A DNA stretch of 64,000 nt from Lutacidiplasma sp049802875 (GCA_049802875.1 JBARNH010000005.1:17080-81079); one strand, 5' to 3'. Positions 34,861-43,245 are shown, counted from the first letter of the stretch. Made by a program: numbers and translations. The notes: generated by a model not told the origin, from the sequence alone.

Positions 34861-35769
34861 TCAGTCGACCGTGGGCCGACGGAGCTCGGCGAACGTGATC
34901 CGGTGCGACGCTTCCACGTTGTACTTGTGGATGGACTCCTCGCTGACGGTGCGGGCGCGAACGATCACCGAGTCCGGCACGTGGGGGAACGTCGACGGAA
35001 GACTGGCGAGCAGATCGCGGAGTACGTCCTCGACGAACTTGGGATGTCGGTGGGCATCGAGCACCACTTGCCCCTCGTCCCCCCGTTTGAGGATCGCGTA
35101 CGTCGGGCTTGACTGGGCTCGCTCGATCGCCCCGATCAATTCGTCGACCTCGACCTCCGTATCGTCCCCTATTTCGAACACGAGGCGGGTCCGGTTGCGC
35201 TGATTGTGCGAAATCATCGGGAGGGTCGCGAGTTGCGGGTCGGACAGCGCAGGGTACTCCCGAGTGAGCAGCTCCCGGCTCGTCTCCATCGCGCACGGGC
35301 AAGCGGTCATCCCGACGGCCTCGGCCCCGATCGCCCGGCGGAGTTCCACCGTGCCTCCGTTCGCGCGAATCGCGCGAGCCTCGGCGAGCAACAAGAAATC
35401 CTCGAAGCTCCGCTTCGTTTCCGAGATCCCTTTCCGGAGGAAGTACTCGGCGGACGCTTCGACCGTCGCCTCGGTGGCGTAGGCGTGGCGCGCGAGGAGT
35501 TCCCGCGCGATGGTCGAGCATGCCGACTCGAGGCTCGCGACCGGGCGCTCCACCGTCCGATCGACGATCTCGGCGAGCACCTCCGCATTTCGCGACAGAT
35601 CAGAACCCTTGCGACTCGACGGCAGGTCGACCCCCACCTCGAACGTTGCGGCGAGGGTGTGCACGCGGTCCGCTCGCTGCACGGACAAGGGCTTGCGAAT
35701 TCCCGAGACCCCGACCGACCGCAGCTGGAGTCGGCCCTGAGCGGGGGCCATCGCGTGAACGTCCCTCAT
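34861..35769 (-). CDS. mptA: GTP cyclohydrolase MptA (type IB/IV family)
   Basis: Metal-dependent enzyme that opens GTP to a dihydroneopterin derivative for methanopterin- or folate-type cofactor synthesis. 302 residues. Family signatures: ESACSTIARELLARHAYATEA, the metal-binding MTACPCAMETSRELL, SHNQRNRTRLVFE and DEGQVVLDAHRHPKFVED. A TATA box (CCGTTTAAGG on the minus strand, 35791-35800) sits 27 nt before ATG 35769, indicating a leaderless mRNA. First gene of the run mptA, two permeases, ATPase, ABCE1. Confidence 0.9.
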   Translation of the reverse strand: MRDVHAMAPAQGRLQLRSVGVSGIRKPLSVQRADRVHTLAATFEVGVDLPSSRKGSDLSRNAEVLAEIVDRTVERPVASLESACSTIARELLARHAYATEATVEASAEYFLRKGISETKRSFEDFLLLAEARAIRANGGTVELRRAIGAEAVGMTACPCAMETSRELLTREYPALSDPQLATLPMISHNQRNRTRLVFEIGDDTEVEVDELIGAIERAQSSPTYAILKRGDEGQVVLDAHRHPKFVEDVLRDLLASLPSTFPHVPDSVIVRARTVSEESIHKYNVEASHRITFAELRRPTVD

Positions 35770-35840
35770 CGTTCGAGCTACTCGAGGTCACCTTAAACGG
35801 TTGCTCGAGCCGCCCGCGGGAGACGGGGAGGCGCTCCGCG

Positions 35841-35850
35841 ACCTTATACA
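35841..35850 (+). promoter_or_regulatory. TATA box of the SufT-like gene
   Basis: ACCTTATACA centred 27 nt upstream of ATG 35873; the transcript would start at the initiation codon. Confidence 0.6.
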
Positions 35851-35872
35851 CCCTTGACCGGTCGTCGGCACG

Positions 35873-36262
35873 ATGACCGAAGCGTCCCCCCCTCCCGCGG
35901 CACCGGCCCTGATCTCGTCGCCCGCTCCGGCTCCCAGCCCTCCGACGGCGACGGGACCCTACGCCGAACGGGAACGGCTCATTACCGAGAACCTGAAGCA
36001 GATTTACGACCCCGAGATCCCGATGAACATCGTCGACCTGGGGCTCATCTACGGGTTCGAATGGGCCGGGGATGACGTCACGCTCAAGATGACCCTGACC
36101 GCCCCCGGGTGCCCGGTCGCTGGGATTCTCGCCGAGGAGGTCAAGACCGCGATCGAGAAGGTCCCGAACGTCAAATCCGCGAAGGTCGACATGATTTGGG
36201 ACCCCCCGTGGAGCCCCGAACGGATGAGCGAGTTCGCGAAGCGCCAATTCGGCTACGCGTGA
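35873..36262 (+). CDS. SufT-like MIP18/DUF59 Fe-S maturation protein
   Basis: 129 residues: a Pro/Ala-rich N-terminal extension (about 1-30) followed by the MIP18 domain. The hallmark DPEIPMNIVDLGLIYGFEW and the cysteine in TAPGCPVAGILAEEVK are present, as are VKSAKVDMIWDPPWSPERMSE and the C-terminal FGY. These proteins help mature Fe-S client proteins together with Suf. Unlinked to the suf cluster by about 10 kb. It overlaps the following acetyltransferase by 4 nt. Confidence 0.88.
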   Translation: MTEASPPPAAPALISSPAPAPSPPTATGPYAERERLITENLKQIYDPEIPMNIVDLGLIYGFEWAGDDVTLKMTLTAPGCPVAGILAEEVKTAIEKVPNVKSAKVDMIWDPPWSPERMSEFAKRQFGYA

Positions 36263-36849
36263 CGGGAGCGAACCCTACACCGCCCTATCGTACGTCGCCC
36301 CCGGACCTTATCGTCCGACAGCTCCGATGGTCGGATTTTGAGCCGCTCCGTGACCTCTACTATCTCCTCTACGAAGAGCGAAAGGTTCAGCGAGACATCG
36401 GGCTCACCCTCTTTCGCACGCCCCCCTCGAACTTCGAAGAGGTCAGCTGGTTCACCGGCTTGTACCGAGCGGTACAGTCGGGGGACGCGGTGGCCGCCGT
36501 GGCAGAGCGGAACGGCCACGTCGTCGGTAGCTGCGTCGTGCGTCGGGTCGGCCTGTCGGAAAGCTCCGAAGCGGGGCACGTCGGGCTGCTCGGGATCCTG
36601 GTCCATCGCGACCATCGGGGCGCCGGGGCGGGCCGGGCTCTTCTCGCCCACGCGCTCGCGCAGTGTCGGGCCAAATTCGAGATCGTCCGGTTGTCGGTCT
36701 TCTCGGTCAACGTTCGAGCCCGCAAGCTGTACGAGGAGTTCGGGTTCCGCTACATCGGGACCGTCCCCCGGCACGTGCTGCGCGACGGCGAGTACTTCGA
36801 CGAGGACCTGATGGTGCTCGACCTCGGCCCGACCGACGAGAATCGTTAA
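36259..36849 (+). CDS. GNAT family N-acetyltransferase
   Basis: 196 residues. The GNAT acetyl-CoA-binding motif A is GLLGILVHRDHRGAGAGRALLAHALAQC, followed by motif B VNVRARKLYEEFGFRYIGTV. An N-terminal acceptor-binding part contains YYLLYEERKVQRDIG. GTG 36259 overlaps the SufT-like stop codon (GTGA), so the two are co-translated. Substrate unknown; possibly protein N-terminal or small-molecule acetylation. Confidence 0.85.
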   Translation: MTGANPTPPYRTSPPDLIVRQLRWSDFEPLRDLYYLLYEERKVQRDIGLTLFRTPPSNFEEVSWFTGLYRAVQSGDAVAAVAERNGHVVGSCVVRRVGLSESSEAGHVGLLGILVHRDHRGAGAGRALLAHALAQCRAKFEIVRLSVFSVNVRARKLYEEFGFRYIGTVPRHVLRDGEYFDEDLMVLDLGPTDENR

Positions 36850-36873
36850 GCGGCGCACGTCCTCGTACGGCCG

Positions 36874-37560
36874 ATGCCGAAGAACGACCCGTGGCAGCGC
36901 GAGCTCGAGAACGAGCGACGCATGAAGGACGAGTTCATGGCTCGGCATCCCGAGTCGCCGTTCGTTGCGGGGCGCGTCCCGTTCCACGAGCTCCGGTACT
37001 TTCCTCCCGACGCGAAGTACCGGGTCCACGCGACCCTGAAACGCTCGGCCGTCCCCGAGGAGGCCTATCTGCGCACCAATCGCGACGGTCAGGCCGTGAT
37101 GCGATATCTCGGGGACCTCTCCTTTACCTTGGACGGGGAGCGGTTGAGCCTCGGGGTGTACCACGCCGGCGAGGGAGTCGGGACCTCGGTCTTCGTCCCG
37201 TTCCGGGATCGGACCAGTGGCGAGGACTCCTACGGGCCCGGCCGGTACCTCACGCTCGAGCTCAACGAGGCCGACGAGTACGACGTCGACTTCAACCGCG
37301 CGTTCAATCCGTACTGCGCCTACACCGACGACTACGAATGCGGCTTTCCTCCGGCGGAGAACGACCTCTCCGTTCCGATCCGCGCCGGAGAGAAGGCGTG
37401 GGCCGCCGACCGGAACCCGCGGACTCCCTCAAGCGTCGTCTTGGAGCAGCTGAGAAAGGCGACCGGTCGAGCGCCGCCAGCGAGGGCCAAGAAGGTTCGC
37501 CCGGCATCCCGCGGGAAACCCCGAGCTAAAGGTGCGGGAAGCTCGCGAGGATCCCGGTGA
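36874..37560 (+). CDS. DUF1684 domain protein
   Basis: 228 residues with the complete DUF1684 fold: KDEFMARHPESPF, PFHELRYFPPDAKYRV, and the strongly conserved DFNRAFNPYCAYTDDYECGFPPAENDLSVPIRAGE. A basic, Pro/Ala-rich tail follows (about 195-228). The biochemical function of the family is not established. A TATA-like GTTAAG lies about 28 nt upstream. The end overlaps the convergent MarC gene by 35 nt. Confidence 0.85.
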   Translation: MPKNDPWQRELENERRMKDEFMARHPESPFVAGRVPFHELRYFPPDAKYRVHATLKRSAVPEEAYLRTNRDGQAVMRYLGDLSFTLDGERLSLGVYHAGEGVGTSVFVPFRDRTSGEDSYGPGRYLTLELNEADEYDVDFNRAFNPYCAYTDDYECGFPPAENDLSVPIRAGEKAWAADRNPRTPSSVVLEQLRKATGRAPPARAKKVRPASRGKPRAKGAGSSRGSR

Positions 37561-38128
37561 TCACGAACTGAATACCGACCGCCGCGAGCAGGAGCCCCAA
37601 CACCCGCGTCATCGCCATCACTCCGACCCGCCCGAGGGACCGGAGGATCGGTTGTCCGTACCGCAGCACGAAGAACGCCGCGACGGTCGTGATCCCGATC
37701 GCGATGAACGTCGCGAGAATGGAGAGCGGGCTGTTCATCGCGTTCCCCTCGTAGATCATGACGGTGGAGATGGCTCCGGGGCCGGCGAGGAGCGGGATGC
37801 CGAGCGGTACGATGGACAGCTCGTCGCGTCGGGCGATCGCCTCGTCCTGGTCTTGGGCAGTGAGCTTGACCTTCGTGACCTCCCCCCGGAGCATGTCGTA
37901 CGCGACCATGAACAGCAGGATGCCTCCCGCAATCTCGAACGCGGCGAGCGTGAATCCGAACGCTTGGAAGAGGAACCGCCCGACCAGGGCGAAGAGGGCG
38001 AGGACGGCGGCCATCACGACGACCGCGCGGTGCAGGATGATGTTCCGGTCGGCCTCCGAGAATCCGGCGGTCAGGGAGACGAAGAACGGCAAGGTGCCGA
38101 TCGGGTCCACGATCGCGAAGATCGTCAC
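37526..38128 (-). CDS. MarC family integral membrane protein
   Basis: About 200 residues with six hydrophobic helices and the MarC signatures FAIVDPIGTLPFFVSLT near the N-terminus and PLGIPLLAGPGAISTVMI in the middle. Function of the family is unclear. The first in-frame conventional start, GTG 38128, removes part of helix 1. The frame is open upstream and reads TDWYELLAIIV directly before it, which looks like the missing helix start. The only initiators there would be non-standard (ATT 38167 or a CTG). Confidence 0.82.
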   Translation of the reverse strand: MTIFAIVDPIGTLPFFVSLTAGFSEADRNIILHRAVVVMAAVLALFALVGRFLFQAFGFTLAAFEIAGGILLFMVAYDMLRGEVTKVKLTAQDQDEAIARRDELSIVPLGIPLLAGPGAISTVMIYEGNAMNSPLSILATFIAIGITTVAAFFVLRYGQPILRSLGRVGVMAMTRVLGLLLAAVGIQFVITGILASFPHL

Positions 38129-38270
38129 GATGATGGCGAGTAGCTCGTACCAGTCGGTCAGCCCAATCCCCTCTCCGAGCGCTCCCGGGAGCCTCGAGGG
38201 GTTTCAAGCCTTCGGGGACCGCCCGGACGGGGCGCGGACGAACCGCCGCGCTCCGAAAGGAGTCGAGGGA

Positions 38271-38729
38271 CTAGGTTCGATGGTCGGAACGGGCCCGGTG
38301 TCGGGCGGCACGGTGTCGTCGAGCCACCGGAGCCGGCGAGCCGGCGGGTCGACGCCGGACCGTAGGGCGGAGCCGTTTCGACCCGCCACGTCGCGCCGAT
38401 TCTTCCACGTCACGCCCCCGGAGTCGGATGACGAGCGGCTCGCGCTGAGGGTTGGCGAGGAGGAGTTCGTAGTCTCCGGGCGCCTGCGGGTCGAAATAGA
38501 TCCGCGCCCGCCCGGCGAGACGGACTCGCTGGACGTACGGGCCGCCGGCCTGCCCGATCAGAAGAACGAAGGATCGACCGGCGCGAGGGTTGTCGAGCTC
38601 GACGTCGATTTCGCAGGCCGGCGCCTCGAGTTGCATTTGGATCCGTACCGTGGAGGTCGGGTTGAGCACCAGGTACTTCGGAAGGTCGCGGAGCGCGGTG
38701 ACCACGACCGGCGGACCCCCGCCAATCAC
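38271..38729 (-). CDS. Hypothetical beta-rich protein with a basic tail
   Basis: 152 residues, GTG 38729. The first 105 residues look beta-rich (YLVLNPTSTVRIQMQLE, CEIDVELDNPRAGRSFVLLIG, YVQRVRLAGRARIYFDPQAPGDYELLLANPQ), like a small sandwich domain of the kind used for binding; the remaining 45 are Arg/Pro-rich. I do not recognise a family. It is divergent from osmC, with the two start codons 65 bp apart. Confidence 0.55.
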   Translation of the reverse strand: MIGGGPPVVVTALRDLPKYLVLNPTSTVRIQMQLEAPACEIDVELDNPRAGRSFVLLIGQAGGPYVQRVRLAGRARIYFDPQAPGDYELLLANPQREPLVIRLRGRDVEESARRGGSKRLRPTVRRRPAGSPAPVARRHRAARHRARSDHRT

Positions 38730-38794
38730 AAAAGGTATGGGTTCGACGGGCGGGCGACGGCGAGGTTAAATCAGCTTCTCGACTCCTCGGGACG

Positions 38795-39232
38795 ATGGCC
38801 GCGAAAAGCACCGCCGAAGCAGTTTGGGAAGGCGACCTCCCGCACGGAAAGGGTCGCGTGAAAGGGACGAGCGGCGGACTCCCTGAGACTTCCGTCTCCT
38901 GGGCGGCCCGGACGGGAACGGTGGCCGGCCTCACCTCGCCGGAGGAACTCCTCGCGGCAGCGCACGCCGCCTGTTACACCATGGCGCTCTCGGCCGGCCT
39001 CGGTCGCATGCAGAAGCCGCCCCAGCAACTGGGCGCCATCGCGACGGCGACGTTCGACAAGGTCGGGGACGCCTGGAAGGTCACCACGATGGAGCTCACG
39101 GTCGTCGGGAAGGTCCCCGGGCTGACCCCGGCCGAATTCGAGACCGCGGCCAAGGCGGCCAGCGAAGGGTGCCCGATCTCCGGAGTGATGAAGGGGAACG
39201 TCGCGGTCAGCGTCACTGCGAGGCTCGAGTAG
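38795..39232 (+). CDS. OsmC-like peroxiredoxin
   Basis: Thiol-dependent peroxidase against organic hydroperoxides. 145 residues with both reactive cysteines in family context: HAACYTMALS (about 60) and SEGCPISGVM (about 129), and the N-terminal GTVAGLTSPEELLAAA. A TATA box GTTAAA (38765-38770) sits 27 nt before ATG 38795. The 3' end overlaps the convergent dph6 gene by 20 nt. Confidence 0.92.
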   Translation: MAAKSTAEAVWEGDLPHGKGRVKGTSGGLPETSVSWAARTGTVAGLTSPEELLAAAHAACYTMALSAGLGRMQKPPQQLGAIATATFDKVGDAWKVTTMELTVVGKVPGLTPAEFETAAKAASEGCPISGVMKGNVAVSVTARLE

Positions 39233-39929
39233 CCCCCGCGAGCGCGAGATCGGCAAAGACGAACCCGTCGCGCTCGACGACCTCCCCCGGCTCCACCGGG
39301 ATCGGTCGGTCGAACATCGGACCCGCCGTCACGCACGTGTGAAACTCTCCGCGTTCCCCGCAGGGGTCGACCTCGGCGGGTAGGTCTGCGAGCAGCTCCC
39401 GGTCGAACGACCGTCCGGCGAAAGCGCGGGATAGCTTGCGAGGGTCGAGGGCGACGATCGTGGCCCGGAGGCCACGGTCGATCATCTCCCGAGCGAGCTC
39501 GTCGGTCCGACGTCCCCACAGCGGGAACACCGGGTCGATCCCCGTGCCTCGGAGTTTCTCTTCCCGGTAGGAGCGGATGTCCTCGAGGAATAGATCCCCG
39601 AACACGATGCGACGGACTCCCTCCGCCTCGAGCCGACCGACGACACTCCCCATCGCGCGTTCGTAGACCTCGTTGGGACAAGGGGACGGAATCGAGACTT
39701 TGTATAACGGAAGACCGGTCGCGCGAGCCTGCGCGTCGAGTACGGCTTCGCGCACGCCGTGCATCGAGACTCGGCGATACGCGTCGGTGATGGTCGTGAG
39801 CAAGCCGACGACCTCTAATTCCCCGGCCCGAAGCACCTCGTGGAGGGCGAAGGCCGAGTCCTTCCCGCTGCTCCAAGAGACGACGGCGCGGAGGCGGTCC
39901 GGGCGGGGGGTCGGCGTAGGGTCGGTCAT
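39213..39929 (-). CDS. dph6: Dph6-like diphthine-ammonia ligase (PP-loop ATPase)
   Basis: Adenylating enzyme that amidates diphthine on elongation factor 2, the last step of diphthamide synthesis. 238 residues. The PP-loop SWSSGKDSAFAL is at about 19-30; family motifs SMHGVREAVLDAQARATGLPL, VFGDLFLEDIRSYREEKL, PVFPLWGR and DPCGERGEFHTCV follow. ATG 39929 overlaps the rfcL stop codon (ATGA), linking it to a replication gene in one operon. Confidence 0.88.
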   Translation of the reverse strand: MTDPTPTPRPDRLRAVVSWSSGKDSAFALHEVLRAGELEVVGLLTTITDAYRRVSMHGVREAVLDAQARATGLPLYKVSIPSPCPNEVYERAMGSVVGRLEAEGVRRIVFGDLFLEDIRSYREEKLRGTGIDPVFPLWGRRTDELAREMIDRGLRATIVALDPRKLSRAFAGRSFDRELLADLPAEVDPCGERGEFHTCVTAGPMFDRPIPVEPGEVVERDGFVFADLALAGATRASQ

Positions 39930-41638
39930 CGCGAACCGAAGTCCGAGAGATGTCGTTGTACCTTTCGTCGGGCGGACTCGGCGGTTTCATCGGCCCCCGC
40001 CGGCCCGGCCGCGCCGCTCCGGTGCTCCGCCGCCTTCGCCGAGCCGGCGACCGCAGAAACTCGAGCGCCGACCGGAGGTTCGAGGAGTCGAAGAACGATA
40101 GCGGACTCGGGTTCGGAGTCGGTGAGGTAGCCTACCTCGTCCGCGGAGAGGTCGAGCTCCCGCGCGATGGCTCGCGCCGCCCCTTCCGACGGCGCAGCGT
40201 TCCGACGGCCCCGGACCGCGCCGAAGAGGCTCTCGAGAAACGGGAGCACCGTTTCGCGGGACTTGGCCCGCGAGAGGTGCAGCCGTGCGCCGGACTTCCG
40301 CACCACCGACTCCCGTACCGCGCGGACGAACCGCGAACGCCCCATGTCCCCCAGGAAGCGGGGGAATTGAGCGCGTCCGGCGACCGGGACCGGCGCATCT
40401 CGGATTTCCAGTCCGACGCCCCCGGTCTGCAGCTCGGAGGCGTAGCTCCAGAGTCCCCAGACCCGGTAGCGCCGGGCCCGTGCGAGGGCCCGATCGGCCG
40501 CCGCGAGCCGGTCGAACGCCGCCGCGCGGTGCGGGGCATCCGGGGCGAAGTGCGGCAGGTTCTCTTCGATCCAGGGAAACAGGTCGTCGGGAGTCGCATC
40601 CAATCGGTCCCGTATCTCCACCGAGCGGTAGAAGCGAGACGTCGAGAGCACTTCTTCCGTGACCTCCGCAAAGTCCGCCGCCATGTCTCGCGACCCCAGG
40701 AGCGCGAGTTGGAGCGGTCCGCGGGGCACCGGAGAGATCGCGTCCAGATCATTGAGCGCCGCCCGCACGTCGCCGTGCGCGCGACGTACGATCGCCTCGA
40801 TCGCCCCCGCCGCGAGGTCGAGACCTTCGGTACGGGCGATCTCCTCGAGGCGCGGGGCAAGTTCCCGGTCCCGAAGCCGGTAGAATCGAACGCGCGCGAC
40901 CGCCGTCCGAAAAATCGGCGAATATCGGGTCAGCGTGCGGTCGTCGTTGACCGTCAGTACGAGCGGTTGCCGAGTCGACCGGACGAGCCGCGTGATCGCG
41001 GCGAGGCCACCTCGGTCGGAGATGTCCCGAGGTCGGGTGGACCCCTTCCAGTCGTCGATGTCTCGTCGCGCGGGCGGGAGGCGTGCCCATGCATGATTGC
41101 CGGGGGAACGGGGGACGTTCTCCCACGACTCGAATGCGGAAGGTTTGGCGGTCGCGCTCAGCCCCCACGCGGCGTTCAGCGCCGCGACCGTCCCGTATCG
41201 GCCCCGAAGGAACTCCCGCAAGATCGGGGGGGCGGCCGTCGTCCGAGCGGACTCCGTGGCCCGCCCGCTCAAGGAGTCGGCCTCGTCGAGCAGTATCAGC
41301 GCCCGCGCAGGGCCCCGACTGTGCGGGACCTCCAAGAGGGTGTGAGAGATCGAAGCACGTCCCGCGACCTGATCGATCGCTCGCTCGTTCCGCGCGTCCG
41401 AGGCGTTCATCTCGACCACGGACCAGCCGAAGTCGGCCGCCAACGCCAATGCAGCGCTCGTCTTGCCGACTCCCGGGGGCCCGGAGAGCAGGGCCGCGCG
41501 TTGGGCGGGCGGCCCCCCCGTTCGCCACTGCTCGGCCCACTCCTGGAGCTGGGCTCGCGCCTGAGGATTGCCGATCACCTCACCGAGCCGGGTGGGCCGG
41601 AGCCGTTCCGACAACGGCAGGCGCGCGCTCGGCGACAC
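39926..41638 (-). CDS. rfcL: Replication factor C large subunit (clamp loader)
   Basis: AAA+ ATPase that loads the PCNA clamp with the RFC small subunit. 570 residues. Walker A SGPPGVGKT (52-60), Walker B LILLDEAD (114-121), sensor 1 LVLTVNDD (227-234), then lid and collar domains; the C-terminal tail is Ala/Arg-rich and lacks an obvious PIP box. Between Walker B and sensor 1 there is an insertion of about 80 residues (127-208) not usual for the family. GTG 41638 lies 26 nt after CTTAAG (41661-41666), a leaderless arrangement. Confidence 0.92.
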   Translation of the reverse strand: MSPSARLPLSERLRPTRLGEVIGNPQARAQLQEWAEQWRTGGPPAQRAALLSGPPGVGKTSAALALAADFGWSVVEMNASDARNERAIDQVAGRASISHTLLEVPHSRGPARALILLDEADSLSGRATESARTTAAPPILREFLRGRYGTVAALNAAWGLSATAKPSAFESWENVPRSPGNHAWARLPPARRDIDDWKGSTRPRDISDRGGLAAITRLVRSTRQPLVLTVNDDRTLTRYSPIFRTAVARVRFYRLRDRELAPRLEEIARTEGLDLAAGAIEAIVRRAHGDVRAALNDLDAISPVPRGPLQLALLGSRDMAADFAEVTEEVLSTSRFYRSVEIRDRLDATPDDLFPWIEENLPHFAPDAPHRAAAFDRLAAADRALARARRYRVWGLWSYASELQTGGVGLEIRDAPVPVAGRAQFPRFLGDMGRSRFVRAVRESVVRKSGARLHLSRAKSRETVLPFLESLFGAVRGRRNAAPSEGAARAIARELDLSADEVGYLTDSEPESAIVLRLLEPPVGARVSAVAGSAKAAEHRSGAAGPAGADETAESARRKVQRHLSDFGSR

Positions 41639-41738
41639 TCTGGGGGTAGGGCGGGTCGGGCTTAAGTCGTCCCTCGTGGCGCGCTCAGCCGGTTCCGCGA
41701 GCCGACCAAAACGCTGAGTAGGGTCCGCCCCTCGCAGG

Positions 41739-42722
41739 GTGTTCGAGGTCGACGTGGCAGCGCCCGGGGGGTCCCGCATATCCCGACGGCCGGTCCCGGG
41801 AACCGTACAGTCCGCGTCGTCGATCGGTTTTCGCATCGACGTGCCCTTCACCGCGCCTCCCTCGGCGGACCAGCGAGCGATCGCGCTCCTCGCGCAGGCC
41901 CGTTCGTTCGGAGTCACTACGTTCGACGTCGCTCCGGGAACCGGTTCCGGTAGAGCCGAACGCCTGATCGCCGCCGCCTTCCCTACCGCCGACCCCGACC
42001 TCCTCGTCTTGGTCGGTCGCTCCCTCGCGTCGCTCGCGTCCGACGGTACTTCGGACCATCCCCCCTCGGACGGGGCCTTCGTGGAACGGTTGCGGTCGTC
42101 GATCCTCGACTCTACGAACCGATTGCATCCTCAGGGCGTCGGGTTGCTGGAATGGCGCCAAGACCCCGACTCCTCGGTGAGGTTGCGGGAGGTCATCGAC
42201 GCTCTCGACCGCCTTCGTTCGGAAGGCGCCGTCGGAGGCTGGGTCCTTCATGTCCCTCCGAACGGATCCCTGACCGGCGCGGCACCGGACGAGATCGGAA
42301 AACGAGTTACGCTCCTCTCGGGAGCATTCTCCCCCCTCGACCGGCGGCTGCTGTTCCCGATCTCGGAGCGGGCGTCGGAAGGCCCTACCGGGTTCCTCGC
42401 CCGGGACCCGTTCGGGAGCGGGAGGCTCGACGGCACCCGGTTCGCCGGGTCCGCGACCCATCGTCGCCCCGACGTGCGGCCCGACTCGGTGCGGGAGCTC
42501 CAGCGAGAGTTCGACCCCGTCCTCCGGCTGGGGTTCCTGACCGAGGGTCGTCGCCGAACGTTGGCCCAAGCGGCGCTTCGGTTCGTGCTCCACTGGCCCT
42601 GGGTTTGCTCCTGCATCGTTCCCATCCCGTCCCCCGAAAGGATGGACGAGCTGACCCTTACCGAATCCACGCCCCCCCTCTCCGAGGGGGAGGTCGATCG
42701 CATCCTCGCGCTCGCGTCCTGA
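41739..42722 (+). CDS. Aldo/keto reductase-like protein without the catalytic tetrad
   Basis: 327 residues that align with aldo/keto reductases in barrel order, but the active-site positions are replaced. The Asp remains in TTFDVAPGTGSGRAE while the Tyr position is Thr; the lysine strand reads LLVLVGRS; the His strand reads LLEWRQDPD. The C-terminal AKR segment (AQAALRFVLHWPWVCSCIVPIPSPERMDE) is present, so some coenzyme binding may be kept. Probably a non-enzymatic or re-purposed relative. Start GTG 41739. Confidence 0.7.
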   Translation: MFEVDVAAPGGSRISRRPVPGTVQSASSIGFRIDVPFTAPPSADQRAIALLAQARSFGVTTFDVAPGTGSGRAERLIAAAFPTADPDLLVLVGRSLASLASDGTSDHPPSDGAFVERLRSSILDSTNRLHPQGVGLLEWRQDPDSSVRLREVIDALDRLRSEGAVGGWVLHVPPNGSLTGAAPDEIGKRVTLLSGAFSPLDRRLLFPISERASEGPTGFLARDPFGSGRLDGTRFAGSATHRRPDVRPDSVRELQREFDPVLRLGFLTEGRRRTLAQAALRFVLHWPWVCSCIVPIPSPERMDELTLTESTPPLSEGEVDRILALAS

Positions 42723-42783
42723 CGGTCCGTGGCGCGACGGGAATCGAAAACGGGCTGAAATACCGGCGCGGGATTACAGAACT

Positions 42784-43245
42784 ATGATTGCCGTAGGCGA
42801 GGCCGCCCCGTCGTTCGTCGGGACGACCGCGGAGGGGGCTCCACTTGACCTCGGGACGTTGCGCGGGCGACCGTTCGTTCTCTACTTTTACCCGAAAGCG
42901 AACACCACTGGGTGTACCATGGAGGCGCGGGGATTCTCCGAGAATTATTCGGAGCTTCAGAAGGCCGGGATCTCCGTGGTCGGCGTCAGCGTCGATTCCG
43001 TCGAGGAGCAGAAGAGTTTCGCGCAAAAGTGCGGTGTTCCGTTCCCGCTGGTCGCGGACCGGGACCGGTCGATCGCCAAGCAGTATGGGGTCCTCGGACT
43101 CCTCGGGTTCGCCAAGCGGGTTACGTTCTTCGTCGGCGCCGACGGCCGGGTCGCGGAAGTGGTTCAGGGGATGATGCCGGGCCCCCACGTTCGACGGGCG
43201 CTCGAACGAGCGCGCGCCCCGCCGGGGGCGGCGGCACCGCCCTAG
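42784..43245 (+). CDS. bcp: Bcp/PrxQ-type peroxiredoxin
   Basis: Thiol peroxidase of 153 residues with the thioredoxin fold and peroxidatic cysteine in YPKANTTGCTMEARGF (about 44). The partner cysteine five residues later, present in many PrxQ proteins, is Arg here; the cysteine in FAQKCGVPFPLVAD could serve as an alternative resolving residue. Overlaps the convergent dodecin gene by 4 nt. Likely removes hydrogen peroxide and lipid peroxides. Confidence 0.92.
   Translation: MIAVGEAAPSFVGTTAEGAPLDLGTLRGRPFVLYFYPKANTTGCTMEARGFSENYSELQKAGISVVGVSVDSVEEQKSFAQKCGVPFPLVADRDRSIAKQYGVLGLLGFAKRVTFFVGADGRVAEVVQGMMPGPHVRRALERARAPPGAAAPP

Noticed and set aside
41013..41260. An intein in the RFC large subunit
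   Set aside because: The extra segment is only about 80 residues and lacks intein terminal residues and block motifs; it is treated as an in-frame insertion.
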